Source: Niveispirillum sp. SYP-B3756 (GTDB lineage Bacteria; Pseudomonadota; Alphaproteobacteria; Azospirillales; Azospirillaceae). Taken from it: a DNA stretch of 64,000 nt. The DNA lies in contig NZ_WIDQ01000001.1 of assembly GCF_009495745.1 (NCBI RefSeq), forward strand, positions 248,001 through 312,000. The letters are read 5' to 3'. Position numbers and translations under genes: made by a program. Every line of letters starts with the position of its first letter. Position 1 is the stretch's first letter. This document shows positions 44,303 to 63,096 of this stretch, piece by piece. The notes beneath the pieces were generated by a model. It saw nothing but the letters and a program-made list of their open reading frames with translations. It was not told the DNA's origin and made no database searches.

Positions 44303-44394
44303 ACATTGCTGTAATGCGTCGTCATGCGACCGACCTTTCGCCCCAGCCATCACAGCTGAGAGCGGAAGATCGGTCGCCAACGCCGCCGTACTAA

Positions 44395-44421
44395 GTCCCG
44401 ATGGGACGGGCCCATCGGGAC
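44395..44421 (-). terminator. First stem-loop after tuf
   Basis: Perfect 11-bp stem (gtcccgatggg 44395-44405, cccatcgggac 44411-44421) with a 5-nt loop, 7 bp after the tuf stop. Minus-strand tail is TTAGTACGG, so it may act as an RNA 3'-end stabiliser or weak terminator. Confidence 0.55.
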
Positions 44422-44427
44422 GCAGTA

Positions 44428-45615
44428 TTACTTGACGATCTTCGACACAACGCCAGCGCCGACGGTGCGGCCGCCTTCACGGATGGCGAAGCGCAGGCCT
44501 TCGTCCATGGCGATCGGGGCGATCAGCTTCACGGCGAAGCGGATATTGTCGCCCGGCATCACCATTTCCGTGCCTTCCGGCAGGGTCACCGAACCCGTCA
44601 CGTCCGTGGTACGGAAGTAGAACTGCGGACGGTAATTGGCGAAGAACGGGGTGTGACGGCCGCCTTCTTCCTTGGTCAGGATATAGGTCTCGGCTTCGAA
44701 GTCCGTGTGCGGCTTGATCGAACCCGGCTTGGCCAGAACCTGACCGCGCTCAACGTCTTCACGCTTCGTGCCGCGCAGCAGCGCACCAATGTTATCGCCA
44801 GCCTGGCCCTGGTCCAGCAGCTTGCGGAACATTTCAACGCCGGTCACCGTCGTCTTCACCGTGTCCTTCAGACCGACGATTTCAACTTCTTCACCGACCT
44901 TGACGATACCCTTCTCAACGCGACCGGTCACCACGGTGCCACGGCCCGAGATCGAGAACACGTCTTCGATCGGCATCAGGAACGGCAGGTCAACCGGACG
45001 CTCCGGCTGCGGGATGTAACGGTCAACCTCGGCCATCAGCTTCAGAACAGCTTCGCGGCCGATTTCCGGCTGCGTGTCGTTCAGGGCGCAAACGGCAGAG
45101 CCGGGAACGATCGGAATATCGTCGCCGGGGAAGCCATAGGAAGACAGCAGCTCGCGCAGTTCCAGCTCGACCAGCTCAACCAGATCCGGATCGGCCAGAT
45201 CCATCTTGTTCAGGAACACCACCAGCGCCGGCACGCCGACCTGACGGGCCAGCAGGATGTGCTCGCGCGTCTGCGGCATCGGGCCGTCAGCGGCAGAGCA
45301 AACCAGGATCGCGCCGTCCATCTGGGCGGCACCGGTGATCATGTTCTTCACATAGTCGGCGTGGCCCGGGCAGTCCACGTGCGCATAGTGACGGTTGTCC
45401 GTCTCATACTCAACGTGTGCGGTCGAGATCGTGATACCACGAGCCTTCTCTTCCGGGGCCTTGTCGATCTGGTCATAGGCGGTGAAGGTCGCGCCGCCCT
45501 TCTCGGCCAGAACCTTAGTGATCGCCGCGGTCAGCGACGTCTTGCCGTGGTCAACGTGGCCGATCGTGCCGATGTTGCAGTGCGGCTTCGTCCGCTCAAA
45601 CTTTGCCTTCGCCAT
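44428..45615 (-). CDS. tuf: Elongation factor Tu
   Basis: 395 residues. G1 [10 protein letters not shown], the switch I Thr, G3 [10 protein letters not shown]4 NKMD and the C-terminal barrels ([23 protein letters not shown]) are all normal. Delivers aminoacyl-tRNA to the ribosome. Last gene of the str operon, 40 bp after fusA. A second tuf often lies near nusG in such genomes; that region is outside the window. Confidence 0.98.
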   Translation of the reverse strand: MAKAKFERTKPHCNIGTIGHVDHGKTSLTAAITKVLAEKGGATFTAYDQIDKAPEEKARGITISTAHVEYETDNRHYAHVDCPGHADYVKNMITGAAQMDGAILVCSAADGPMPQTREHILLARQVGVPALVVFLNKMDLADPDLVELVELELRELLSSYGFPGDDIPIVPGSAVCALNDTQPEIGREAVLKLMAEVDRYIPQPERPVDLPFLMPIEDVFSISGRGTVVTGRVEKGIVKVGEEVEIVGLKDTVKTTVTGVEMFRKLLDQGQAGDNIGALLRGTKREDVERGQVLAKPGSIKPHTDFEAETYILTKEEGGRHTPFFANYRPQFYFRTTDVTGSVTLPEGTEMVMPGDNIRFAVKLIAPIAMDEGLRFAIREGGRTVGAGVVSKIVK

Positions 45616-45655
45616 TTTCTCGTCCTCTATTCAATCGGTTTACGGCCGGTTGGCT

Positions 45656-47728
45656 TCAAGCCACCTTGGCGCGGATTCCATCGGCAATCGCCTGGGGCGC
45701 CTGCTCGTAACGGTCAAACTGCATCGTATACTGGGCACGCCCCTGGCTGACGGACCGCAGCGTGTTCACATAACCAAACATCGTCGCCAGCGGCACTGCC
45801 GCCCCGATCACATGGGCATTGCCCCGCTGATCGATTCCGGCAATCTGGCCCCGGCGGCTGTTCAGGTCACCGATAATGTCGCCCAGATATTCCTCCGGGG
45901 TCGTTACCTCGACCTTCATCACCGGTTCCAGCAACACCGGCCGCGCCCTGGCGAAGGCTTCGCGCATCGCCATCCGCGCCGCCGCCTCGAATGCCGGCAG
46001 CGAGCTGTCAACATCGTGGCAACCGGCTTCCACCAGTTCCACCCGCACATCCATGACGGGGTAACCGGCCACCGCGCCACCCGACAAGGCCGCCTCCAGA
46101 CCCGCCCGGATACCGGGCAGGAACTCCTTCGGCAACTGTTCAGCCGGCACCTTATTCACCAGCGCAAAGCCGCTCCCCTTCGGGGTCGGTTCCACCACCA
46201 GCTTCAACCGGGCGAACTGTCCCGTCGCACCCAGCTGGCGCTTATGGGTGACATCCGCCTCGGCCCGCTGGGTCAGCGCCTCCCGGTAGGCCACCTTGGG
46301 CTTGCCGACAGAAGCATCCACCTTGAAGTCGCGGCGCAGACGGTCAACGATGATCTCCAGATGGAGTTCACCCATGCCGCGCAACGCCACCTGACCGCTT
46401 TCCGCATCACGACCGACGCGGAATGACGGATCCTCCGCCGCCAGCCGACCTAATGCCACCGCCATCCGGTCATGGTCCGCATCGGTGCGCGGCTCCACCA
46501 CCACTTCGATCACAGGCTCGGGAAATTCCATCCGTTCCAGCAGGATCGGATGGGCAGGATCGCAGAGCGTATCGCCTGTGCTCGTCGCTTCCAGCGACGC
46601 AAAGGCGACAATGTCGCCAGCATGGGCCTCTTCGATCTCTTCCCGGCTGTTGGCGTGCATCAGCAACATGCGGCCGATGCTCTCTTCCGACTGTTTGCCG
46701 GGGTTCGCCATGACGGCCCCCTGGCGCAAGCTGCCGGAATAGATGCGGGCAAAGGTCAAGGTACCGGCAACCAGATCGTCCATCACCTTGAAGGCCAGCG
46801 CCGCGAACGGCGCCGCATCGGTGGCAGCACGACTGACAAGGGCCCCGTCCAGCCCCACGCCCTGAACAGCGGCGACATCCACCGGCGAGGGCAGATAATC
46901 CACCACGGCATCCAGCATCGGCTGAACACCCTTGTTCTTGAACGCAGAACCACACAGCACCGGCACCAGCCGCTGCGCCACCGTGCCCTTGCGGATCAAC
47001 GCCCGCAGCCCGGCCTCATCGGGTTCCTGCCCCGAGAGATAGGCGTCGGTCGCCGCTTCATCCATCTCCACCGCCTGCTCGACAAGGCGGGCGCGATGCG
47101 CCTTGGCCTCTTCCAGCAGATCGGCCGGAACATCCACGGTGCGGAACCGGGCCCCCAGCATGTCATCATCCCAGACCACCGCCTTGAAGGCGATGAGGTC
47201 GATGACACCAGTAAAGCCCTGCTCCACCCCCAGCGGCAGTTGCAGCACAACCACGTTCGCGCCAAGACGCTCCCGGATCATGCTGACCGTGCCGTGGAAA
47301 TCGGCGCCCGCCCTGTCCATCTTGTTGATGAAGCAGATGCGCGGCACGCGGTACTTGTCCGCCTGCCGCCACACGGTTTCCGATTGTGGCTCCACACCGG
47401 CCACGGCATCGAAAAGGGCCACCACGCCATCAAGAACACGAAAGCTGCGCTCGACCTCGATCATGAAGTCGACATGGCCCGGTGTGTCGATGATGTTGAC
47501 GCGGTGATCCTTCCAGAAACAGGTCGTGGCCGCTGAGGTGATGGTGATCCCCCGCTCCCGCTCCTGCTCCATCCAGTCCATCGTGGCGGTGCCGTTATCG
47601 ACCTCACCAATGCGATAGGACCGCCCCGTATAGAAGAGAACGCGCTCGGTCGTCGTGGTCTTGCCGGCATCAACATGCGCGGCAATACCAATATTCCGAT
47701 AACGTTCGATGGGGTGGGAACGGGGCAT
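45656..47728 (-). CDS. fusA: Elongation factor G
   Basis: 690 residues, full length: G1 [14 protein letters not shown]3 DTPGHVDF, G4 NKMD, and domains II to V ending [36 protein letters not shown]. GTPase that translocates tRNA-mRNA. It lies in the standard str position between rpsG and tuf. Compared with my memory of alphaproteobacterial EF-G it looks rather diverged (for example [19 protein letters not shown], where a DPFVG-like motif is usual), and its codon use looks less biased than that of tuf. Confidence 0.96.
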   Translation of the reverse strand: MPRSHPIERYRNIGIAAHVDAGKTTTTERVLFYTGRSYRIGEVDNGTATMDWMEQERERGITITSAATTCFWKDHRVNIIDTPGHVDFMIEVERSFRVLDGVVALFDAVAGVEPQSETVWRQADKYRVPRICFINKMDRAGADFHGTVSMIRERLGANVVVLQLPLGVEQGFTGVIDLIAFKAVVWDDDMLGARFRTVDVPADLLEEAKAHRARLVEQAVEMDEAATDAYLSGQEPDEAGLRALIRKGTVAQRLVPVLCGSAFKNKGVQPMLDAVVDYLPSPVDVAAVQGVGLDGALVSRAATDAAPFAALAFKVMDDLVAGTLTFARIYSGSLRQGAVMANPGKQSEESIGRMLLMHANSREEIEEAHAGDIVAFASLEATSTGDTLCDPAHPILLERMEFPEPVIEVVVEPRTDADHDRMAVALGRLAAEDPSFRVGRDAESGQVALRGMGELHLEIIVDRLRRDFKVDASVGKPKVAYREALTQRAEADVTHKRQLGATGQFARLKLVVEPTPKGSGFALVNKVPAEQLPKEFLPGIRAGLEAALSGGAVAGYPVMDVRVELVEAGCHDVDSSLPAFEAAARMAMREAFARARPVLLEPVMKVEVTTPEEYLGDIIGDLNSRRGQIAGIDQRGNAHVIGAAVPLATMFGYVNTLRSVSQGRAQYTMQFDRYEQAPQAIADGIRAKVA

Positions 47729-47758
47729 TCGGGAATATCCGCCTTCAGGCTCTCGTCA

Positions 47759-48241
<483 letters not shown>

Positions 48242-48613
48242 TTACTTGGGCCGCTTCGCGCCGTACTTGGAACGACGCTGCTTACGGTCCTTAACGCCCT
48301 GAGTATCGAGCGTGCCGCGGATGATGTGATAACGCACACCGGGAAGATCCTTCACACGACCACCGCGGATCATGACGACCGAGTGCTCCTGGAGGTTGTG
48401 ACCTTCACCGGGGATATAGCTGATGACCTCGTAGCCGTTCGTAAGACGCACGCGGGCGACCTTACGGAGTGCCGAGTTCGGCTTCTTCGGGGTGGTGGTG
48501 TAAACACGGGTGCAGACGCCACGCTTCTGCGGGCACTCCTGCAGGGCCGGCACCTTGTCCCTGGCCACCAACGGAGCCCGCGGCTTGCGGATCAACTGAC
48601 TGATCGTCGGCAT
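48242..48613 (-). CDS. rpsL: 30S ribosomal protein S12
   Basis: 123 residues ([55 protein letters not shown]). Lysines at the streptomycin-resistance sites (TPKKPNSA and [13 protein letters not shown]) are wild type. The Asp in VKDLPGV is the site that RimO methylthiolates; rimO lies 1 kb away on the opposite strand. First gene of the str operon. Confidence 0.98.
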   Translation of the reverse strand: MPTISQLIRKPRAPLVARDKVPALQECPQKRGVCTRVYTTTPKKPNSALRKVARVRLTNGYEVISYIPGEGHNLQEHSVVMIRGGRVKDLPGVRYHIIRGTLDTQGVKDRKQRRSKYGAKRPK

Positions 48614-49037
48614 GAAAGCCCTTCGCTCTTGCTGTCGTCCCCGTCACCGGGGAATCGAATTCCAATCCAGGCCACGCGCAATTCCCTGATTCGGCACTCG
48701 TGACGACGGACGAAAAATACCCGCTTGCGAAACCGACGGCTCCGCGCGGGGTTGTTTCCATACGCCGTCCGAACAAGGACTCGGTTGCGGCTATCGACTG
48801 TTCCGGTTAGCGCCAGCCAGCCCCTCAGCACAGGGATCAAGCCAGGTCTGGGGGATATGCCCGGGCACCCAATGGGTACACCTTGCCTTCCCCCCCGAAA
48901 TAGGTTGCGGGACTATATGGATGAGTCACGGGACCGTCAAGCACGACCCTTGGATTTCCGCCACGTTCAGCGCGCAACGGCCCCCTCCGGAGTCCGCAGG
49001 GCTGGGTGGAAGGCCGCCAGACCGCGATGAACGCCGC
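48614..49037. other. Intergenic region upstream of rpsL
   Basis: A 424-bp spacer holding the str promoter (48912-48940) and a leader of about 290 nt before rpsL. No other gene or strong hairpin was seen. Confidence 0.65.
48912..48940 (-). promoter_or_regulatory. Sigma-70 promoter of the str operon
   Basis: Minus strand reads TTGACG (48935-48940), a 17-nt spacer, and TATAGT (48912-48917), close to consensus. It drives rpsL-rpsG-fusA-tuf through a long leader. Confidence 0.8.
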
Positions 49038-49382
49038 TCAGGCGTCCACCGTGGCATCCAAAGGGGCGTCATCGGGCAGAATATCGGCATAGAGCTCTGC
49101 CAACAGTATTTCCAGTCCCAGACTCGGCAGCGCCAGCACCCCCTCCGACCCGCGGGCGGTTTCGATCACCCAGCGGTCACCATCCCGGCGATGGATGCGA
49201 ATTTCCGGCCTGTGCAGCGACGCGCTGATCTTGACGACAATCCCGGCATGAATGGACGACGCGGACGATTGTGCCACCGGCACCCCATCCACCAGCTCAT
49301 AACGAAGATCATCGCCGGAATCCCAGACCGGGAATTCCTCGACGCTCATCCGTCCACCGTCGCACCGCGCTGTCTGAACCAT
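49038..49382 (-). pseudogene. Uma2-family (DUF820) gene remnant
   Basis: 114 residues. The N-terminus (MSVEEFPVWDSGDDLRYELVDGVPVAQ) and C-terminus (DGDRWVIETARGSEGVLALPSLGLEILLAELYADI) are clear Uma2-family ends, but the family is normally about 185-190 residues. The central part with the PD-(D/E)XK nuclease-like catalytic residues is missing: the sequence jumps from SIHAGIVVKISASLHR to PEIRIHRRDG. This looks like an in-frame internal deletion. The frame is open and has a good ribosome-binding site (ggggagg), so a short product might still be made. Confidence 0.7.
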
Positions 49383-49556
49383 GGGAGCCTCCCCGCAGGG
49401 CCGGTAACGTCAGGCATTCTATACCATGCCAACGCCGCTGTCCCGCCCGGCCCATGCGCCATTTGCTGCCACCGCCGGCCCGTCATGCGGCGCATGGGCT
49501 GGCGGTACGGCCTGTCTGGCCTTATATAGGCGCCTTCCCGCGAAGGACCTACCCCC

Positions 49557-50894
49557 ATGACCAAGCCCGCCATCTCCCTTCCCGCCGCCCCCAAGGTGGG
49601 CATCGTCTCGCTCGGCTGCCCCAAGGCGCTGGTGGACAGTGAACGCATCCTGACCAAGCTGCGCTCGGAAGGGTACGAGATTTCCGGCTCCTATGACGGG
49701 GCGGATGTGGTGCTGGTCAATACCTGCGGCTTTCTGGACTCTGCCAAGGCAGAGAGCCTGGAGGCCATCGGGGAGGCTATCAAGGAGAATGGCAAGGTCA
49801 TCGTCACCGGCTGCCTGGGCAAGGAAGAAAGCCTGATCCGGCGGAGCCACCCCAATGTGCTGGCCGTCACCGGCCCGCACCAATATGAGCAGGTGGTGAA
49901 TGCGGTGCATGATGTGGTGCCGCCCCGCCACGATCCTTACCTGGATGTGGTGCCGCCGCAGGGTCTGCGCCTGACGCCGCGCCATTACGCGTACTTGAAG
50001 ATTTCCGAGGGCTGCAACAATCGCTGCACCTTCTGCATCATCCCTTCCATCCGGGGTGATCTGGTCTCCCGTCCCGCCAACATGGTGTTGGCGGAGGCTG
50101 AAGCGCTGGTGAAGGCCGGGGTGAAGGAAATCCTGGTGGTCAGCCAGGATACGTCCGCCTATGGCATGGATACCCGCTATGCCGAGAGCAAGTGGAAGGG
50201 CCGCCAGGTCCGCGCCAAGTTCATTGATCTGGCGCGCGAGCTGGGCGATCTCGACGCCTGGATTCGCCTGCACTATGTCTATCCCTATCCGCATGTGGAT
50301 GAGGTGATCGGGTTGATGGCGGACGGCAAAGTGCTGCCCTATCTGGACATCCCCTTCCAGCACGCCGCCCCAAATGTGCTGAAGGCCATGAAGCGGCCGG
50401 CGAATACCGACAAAGTGCTGGATCGGATCAAGATGTGGCGCCAGGGCTGCCCGGACCTGACGCTGCGCTCCACCTTCATCGTGGGATTCCCCGGCGAGAC
50501 GGAGCAGGATTTCCAGTATCTGCTGGACTGGCTGACCGAAGCCCAGATCGACCGGCTGGGCTGCTTCAAATATGAGCCGGTGGAGGGCGCGCCCGCCAAC
50601 GAAATCCCCGGTGCGGTGCCGCCGGAGGTGCAGGAGGAACGCTGGAACCGCCTGATGGCCCACCAGCAGGAAATCAGCGCTGCACGTTTCGCCGCCAAGG
50701 TTGGCCGCGAAATGGATGTGCTGATCGACGAGGTGGACGAAGATGGGGCCATCGGCCGTTCCTGGTCTGATGCGCCGGAGATCGACGGCAATGTCTTCCT
50801 GAATGGCGAGACCGATCTGAAGCCGGGTGACATGGTGCGCGTCAAGATCGAGGAATCTGACGAGTACGACCTCTGGGGCAGCCGGGTCGGCTGA
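49557..50894 (+). CDS. rimO: Ribosomal protein S12 methylthiotransferase RimO
   Basis: 445 residues: UPF0004 domain with Cys21, Cys57 and Cys86 (first cluster), radical-SAM motif C153-X3-C157-X2-C160 in GCNNRCTFC, and a C-terminal TRAM domain. It adds a methylthio group to the conserved Asp of S12. Distinguished from MiaB by [10 protein letters not shown] and [12 protein letters not shown]. The ATG follows gcgaaggacc. It stands near rpsL, whose product it modifies, though on the opposite strand. Confidence 0.95.
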   Translation: MTKPAISLPAAPKVGIVSLGCPKALVDSERILTKLRSEGYEISGSYDGADVVLVNTCGFLDSAKAESLEAIGEAIKENGKVIVTGCLGKEESLIRRSHPNVLAVTGPHQYEQVVNAVHDVVPPRHDPYLDVVPPQGLRLTPRHYAYLKISEGCNNRCTFCIIPSIRGDLVSRPANMVLAEAEALVKAGVKEILVVSQDTSAYGMDTRYAESKWKGRQVRAKFIDLARELGDLDAWIRLHYVYPYPHVDEVIGLMADGKVLPYLDIPFQHAAPNVLKAMKRPANTDKVLDRIKMWRQGCPDLTLRSTFIVGFPGETEQDFQYLLDWLTEAQIDRLGCFKYEPVEGAPANEIPGAVPPEVQEERWNRLMAHQQEISAARFAAKVGREMDVLIDEVDEDGAIGRSWSDAPEIDGNVFLNGETDLKPGDMVRVKIEESDEYDLWGSRVG

Positions 50895-50981
50895 GCCTTT
50901 CCTATCGATCCGTTTCCTGCTACCCCCTGGAGATAATGGCCTGTCGCAAAGCTGGCCCGAACGAATGTCACAGGGGGTACC

Positions 50982-51389
50982 ATGGGGAATGGGGGTTGGG
51001 CGGCATTCAGCGCTGCCACACCAATTATTCAAGCACATGCAGTCCTGGCCGCTCTGGCAATTGTGCTGGGGGCGTTTCAGTTCGCCATGCCCAAGGGCAC
51101 AGCACAGCATCGCGGCCTTGGCTACATTTGGGTTGCCGGCATGGGCCTGGTGGCCCTCTCTTCCTTTGCCATTCACGAGCTGCGTGTGATCGGGCCCTTC
51201 AGCCCCATTCATCTGCTGTCGATTTTTGTATTATACACGCTGGTCAAGGCGATCAGGGCGGCACGCCAGGGGCGCATCGCCCAGCATAAGCGCAGCATGA
51301 TCCTGCTTTATATTCTCGGCCTGCTGATCACCGGTGGCCTCACCCTGTTGCCCGGTCGGCTGATGTACCGGGTGATGTTCGGCGGTTAA
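50982..51389 (+). CDS. DUF2306 membrane protein
   Basis: 135 residues with about four hydrophobic spans (HAVLAALAIVLGAFQF, LGYIWVAGMGLVALSSFAI, HLLSIFVLYTLVKAI, MILLYILGLLITGGLTL) and the histidine pattern QHRGLGYIW / QHKRSM seen in DUF2306 proteins. Function unknown; related proteins may bind haem or copper through such histidines. Starts 87 bp after rimO. Confidence 0.75.
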   Translation: MGNGGWAAFSAATPIIQAHAVLAALAIVLGAFQFAMPKGTAQHRGLGYIWVAGMGLVALSSFAIHELRVIGPFSPIHLLSIFVLYTLVKAIRAARQGRIAQHKRSMILLYILGLLITGGLTLLPGRLMYRVMFGG

Positions 51390-51455
51390 GCCCGTTTGCC
51401 TGCACGGGCAAACGCGGATTATGATGGCGGAACTTTCCGTCGGAGCCCGCCCCCC

Positions 51456-52082
51456 GTGCAGATCCAGCCGCTTTTCGCCACGCCCCTCGTGACTGCCAAT
51501 CTAGGCAGGGGTTCCCCGATGCTCGCCAGCCTGCGGGAGATCATCCTGGCACGGGAGGTAACGGAACCCGGCGGCATCCAGCACAGCAATGATGGCGGCT
51601 GGCAATCCCACGATGATTTCATCGCCTGGACAGGGACCGCTGGTGCAGCCCTAGTGGATGGCGTCACCCAGATGATCAACCGCCTGACCACCATTGTAGA
51701 AGGTGGCAAGCTGGAAAAGCGCCCCTTGCCCTGGCGCATCAATGCCTGGGCCAATATCAACCGACGCGGCGATGGCAACATGCCGCATTATCATCCCGGT
51801 GCCGTCTGGTCAGCGGTGGTCTATGTCGATGACGGCGGAATCAATGGCGGCCAGTCTTTGGGCGGCTGTTTGGAACTGAGCGACCCGCGCGGCGCCCTGC
51901 CCATCATGTACGCCCCCACGGTGAAGGTGGATGCGCCGGGCTTCCTGTCCGCCGGTCTGGCCGAGCGGGTATGGCCGGAGACGGGGCTGATCGTGATCTT
52001 TCCATCCTGGCTGCTGCACAGCGTCGCCCCCTATCATGGCGACGGCATCCGCATTTCGGTGGCGATGAATTTCGCGCTTTAA
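51456..52082 (+). CDS. 2OG-Fe(II) oxygenase family protein (TIGR02466-like)
   Basis: 208 residues from a GTG at 51456 (MQIQPLFATPLVTANLG). The double-stranded beta-helix core shows the metal-binding HYHPGAVWSAVVYVDD and a distal FPSWLLHSVAPYHGDGIRISVAMNF, matching the TIGR02466 group of putative 2-oxoglutarate/Fe(II) oxygenases. WRINAWANINRRGDGNMPHYH precedes the first ligands. The substrate is unknown. A GTG start is chosen because upstream in-frame codons (from 51396) do not look coding. Confidence 0.8.
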   Translation: MQIQPLFATPLVTANLGRGSPMLASLREIILAREVTEPGGIQHSNDGGWQSHDDFIAWTGTAGAALVDGVTQMINRLTTIVEGGKLEKRPLPWRINAWANINRRGDGNMPHYHPGAVWSAVVYVDDGGINGGQSLGGCLELSDPRGALPIMYAPTVKVDAPGFLSAGLAERVWPETGLIVIFPSWLLHSVAPYHGDGIRISVAMNFAL

Positions 52083-52364
52083 TCAGCTGTCATAGGGCCA
52101 GTCCCTGGCGGCCAGCAGCTTCTGGCCGCCGACACGCAAAGCGTCATGCAGATGCCGGATATCCTCCACTTGAGCATCCGTCAGCGCGTCCAGCTTCACG
52201 CCGCGCAGCCGGTGCAGCAGATCGGACAGCTTCTTGGCCGTGCGCACCAGGGGCGGAAATGAGGCTCCCAGCCCCAGCACCTCATCCCGGTAATCCGGGC
52301 GCAACACATTGGGATAAAGCCGGTCCATCCGGTCCAGCGCGTTGGTAAGTTGGGTGCGGTTCAT
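52083..52364 (-). CDS. Hypothetical protein
   Basis: 93 residues (MNRTQLTNALDRMDRLYPNVLRPDYRDEVLGLG), helix-rich, soluble, not recognised. It starts 11 bp after the upstream membrane protein gene, so the two probably form a small operon. Convergent with the oxygenase gene; their stop codons are adjacent. Confidence 0.6.
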   Translation of the reverse strand: MNRTQLTNALDRMDRLYPNVLRPDYRDEVLGLGASFPPLVRTAKKLSDLLHRLRGVKLDALTDAQVEDIRHLHDALRVGGQKLLAARDWPYDS

Positions 52365-52375
52365 CGTATTGACCG

Positions 52376-52735
52376 TCAGTTGCGTTCTTCCGGCACCCAG
52401 CGGGGGGGAGCTTCCCCCTCCACCGCCTTGGCTGCCTCCACCTGGGCCCGCAGGCTGCCGGCAGGGGCGACAGCGGATTGGCGGGGCGCTGCCGACGGAA
52501 GCGTATTGCGCTGAACGGGGCGTCGGGCCAACAGCCCGCGCAGCCAGAAAATATGCCCGATGGCCACCAGCGCCCCCACTGGCAGTGGGGCGAAAATCAG
52601 CAGGTTCGGATGATCTGCTGCCACGGCAGCAACACCCGGCAGGGCACGCAGGCCACTGCTGACCACGCTGGCAGCGCCGGCCCCCGCCAATGCCGCAAAC
52701 AGCAACCCCAACCGACCTGACCAGACCGAAGCCAT
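52376..52735 (-). CDS. Hypothetical membrane protein
   Basis: 119 residues with two likely membrane spans (LLFAALAGAGAASVVSSGL and LLIFAPLPVGALVAIGHIFWL) and a soluble Ala/Pro-rich C-terminus ending PPRWVPEERN. A good ribosome-binding site (gggagcaacggcg) precedes the ATG. Not recognised. It lies downstream of rpoC beyond a strong terminator, so is probably transcribed separately. Confidence 0.6.
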   Translation of the reverse strand: MASVWSGRLGLLFAALAGAGAASVVSSGLRALPGVAAVAADHPNLLIFAPLPVGALVAIGHIFWLRGLLARRPVQRNTLPSAAPRQSAVAPAGSLRAQVEAAKAVEGEAPPRWVPEERN

Positions 52736-52820
52736 CGCCGTTGCTCCCTCTTCCCGTGACCGGGCTTATGTAGTCGGCAGCGGCATTCCTGCCAAGCCGG
52801 AACACCCCGCGCCAAAAAGA

Positions 52821-52849
52821 AAAGGGCCGCCTTTGTGAGGCGGCCCTTT
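52821..52849 (-). terminator. Terminator of the rpoBC operon
   Basis: Perfect 11-bp stem (aaagggccgcc 52821-52831, ggcggcccttt 52839-52849), 7-nt loop, and minus-strand tail TTCTTTTTGG. It lies 22 bp after the rpoC stop. Confidence 0.88.
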
Positions 52850-52870
52850 CCAGCATGATAGAAGCGATCC

Positions 52871-57208
<4,338 letters not shown>

Positions 57209-57269
57209 TCATCGGGAACCGGAAAGCGGCGGACCCCTGCCCGCCGCTTTCCCTCAAACCGGACCGGTC

Positions 57270-61463
<4,194 letters not shown>

Positions 61464-61840
61464 GGTGCCTCTCGTGAACTCGCCCGGTGCTGTCGCGCGC
61501 TAAAATTCAGTGCCCTGATGACAGGCGGAATAGATTCCCCCTGCCAAAACGCGAATCGACGCGGGCGGGAACCCCTGCCGGGGCACCACCGTTCCGCGTC
61601 GTATAACCGGCATTTCCGCTCTTCGGCGCTGGGCAAAAAGCGAGGAAATGCTTGGTTTTTGGCCCGACCCCACCGGTATTGCCGATGCTGCCAGAACCCT
61701 CACCCTGGATCTGTCCCGGGCGAGCCCGCGATGATAGCGGGAAAGCCCGGTCCAGAAAAGACAGACGACGCCGGGCGGCGGGCATCCCTTTCAGGATAGC
61801 CACCGTCCGGCGCCCTCTTATGCAGCGAAGAACGCCACTA
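61464..61840. other. Intergenic region between rplL and rpoB
   Basis: A 377-bp spacer. Only small GC-rich hairpins are visible, for example cccc-tgcc-gggg near 61570 and cccgc-gcggg near 61728-61744. No promoter could be fixed. In other bacteria this gap carries a partial terminator and RNase III site that set the ribosomal protein to polymerase ratio; that role is inferred. Confidence 0.5.
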
Positions 61841-62218
61841 TTACTTGACGGCGACCTTGGCGCCGGCGTCTTCCAGCAGCTTCTTGATCTTGGCCGCTTC
61901 TTCCTTCGGCACGCCTTCCTTGACGACCTTCGGAGCGCCTTCGACCAGGTCCTTGGCTTCCTTCAGGCCCAGGCCGGTGATGGCGCGGACTTCCTTAATG
62001 ACGTTGATCTTCTTGTCGCCACCGTCAACCAGTTCGATGGTGAACTCGGTCTGCTCTTCGACCGGGGCAGCGGCAGCGGCAGCGGCCGGCGCAGCGGCAA
62101 CGGCCACCGGAGCGGCGGCGGAAACGCCCCACTTCTCTTCCAGCAGCTTGGACAGCTCGGCCGCTTCGATGACGGTCAGAGCGGACAGTTCTTCAACCAG
62201 CTTTTCGAGCTTGGACAT
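61841..62218 (-). CDS. rplL: 50S ribosomal protein L7/L12
   Basis: 125 residues: N-terminal dimerisation part ([26 protein letters not shown]), an Ala/Pro hinge ([18 protein letters not shown]), and the C-terminal factor-binding domain ([28 protein letters not shown]). Forms the stalk with L10. 45 bp after rplJ. Confidence 0.98.
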   Translation of the reverse strand: MSKLEKLVEELSALTVIEAAELSKLLEEKWGVSAAAPVAVAAAPAAAAAAAPVEEQTEFTIELVDGGDKKINVIKEVRAITGLGLKEAKDLVEGAPKVVKEGVPKEEAAKIKKLLEDAGAKVAVK

Positions 62219-62263
62219 GGTGTTCTCCTAGGGACACTGACTTTGTTGAAAACAGGATGCGGC

Positions 62264-62782
62264 TCAGGCCGCCTCGTCCTTCTTGGCGTAGGCCGCGAGA
62301 ACGCGAGCCACTTGGCCACCCGGAGCCTGCAGAACACCAGCGATACGGGTCGCCGGGGTCTGGATCATACCGAGCAGGGACGCGCGCAGTTCGTTGAGCG
62401 ACGGCAGCTTCGACAGGGCTTCAACACCCTGCGTATTCAGAACCGTCGAGCCGAGACCGCCGCCAATGACCTTGAACTTGTCGTTGGTCTTGGCGTAGTC
62501 AATGGCAACCTTGGCCGCCGCAACCGGGTCCTTGGACCAAGCAATGGCGGTCGGACCCTTGAACAGGTCCTCGGTCTTCTCGAACTGCGTGCCCTTGAGG
62601 GCGATGCGGGCGAGCCGGTTCTTGGTCACTTTGAAGCTGGCACCCGCGGCCCGCATCTTGCGGCGCAGATCGGTAACTTCAGCCACCGTCATGCCGGACT
62701 GCTTAGTCACGACGACGAGGGCTGCCGACTGCAGCTCAAGATTAAGGGCCGCGATCGTCGCTTCCTTTTGTGAACGATCCAC
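62264..62782 (-). CDS. rplJ: 50S ribosomal protein L10
   Basis: 172 residues (MDRSQKEATIAALNLELQSAALVVVTKQSGMTVAEVTDLRRKMR), with the C-terminal helix that binds L7/L12 dimers. The L10-L12 complex usually represses its own mRNA via the leader; here the leader would lie in the spacer to the right. Confidence 0.97.
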   Translation of the reverse strand: MDRSQKEATIAALNLELQSAALVVVTKQSGMTVAEVTDLRRKMRAAGASFKVTKNRLARIALKGTQFEKTEDLFKGPTAIAWSKDPVAAAKVAIDYAKTNDKFKVIGGGLGSTVLNTQGVEALSKLPSLNELRASLLGMIQTPATRIAGVLQAPGGQVARVLAAYAKKDEAA

Positions 62783-63096
62783 GGTTCGCCTCCACGAATG
62801 AACGGGTGGGTCACCCCCTCCGTCCGGTCACACGAAAAGTCCGATCCGACAACGGCCGAACCAGACCAGGCTTACCTGTCCCAGAAGCATACAAACATCA
62901 TGTCCGAAGCGATCCACCACGGTGAACCATCCCGGAATTGTTCTTCCGCTCCCGTCTATGCCGGCTGGATTATTAAGCGTCAGGGAACGGGTTCCCATCG
63001 GCGCGCGGCAGTCTCGGACAGGGTGGGCCCGGGGTAAAGCGCCCCCGAACCCGGCCCGTCACCCGGCAAGCCGGATGACGGGAAATCTGTAAGGCC
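62783..63096. other. Intergenic region between rplA and rplJ
   Basis: A 314-bp spacer. It contains a stable 12-bp hairpin (63055-63082, one G-T pair, CAAG loop) 15 bp after the rplA stop without a T-tract, and a small palindrome gggaac-gg-gttccc (62983-62996). The rplJL leader and promoter should be here, but I could not assign -35/-10 elements. Confidence 0.5.
63055..63082 (-). terminator. Stem-loop after rplA
   Basis: Arms cccgtcacccgg (63055-63066) and ccggatgacggg (63071-63082), one G-T wobble, 4-nt loop. No T-run follows on the minus strand, so attenuation or mRNA stabilisation is as likely as termination. Confidence 0.45.

Noticed and set aside
44303-44394. Possible tRNA gene between tuf and rpsJ
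   Set aside because: Stem-loops are present, but no cloverleaf with T-loop GTTCRA and acceptor stem could be built.
62983-62996. Palindrome gggaac-gg-gttccc in the rplA-rplJ spacer as an operator
   Set aside because: No known regulator consensus matched it, and a 6-bp arm is not rare at this G+C content.
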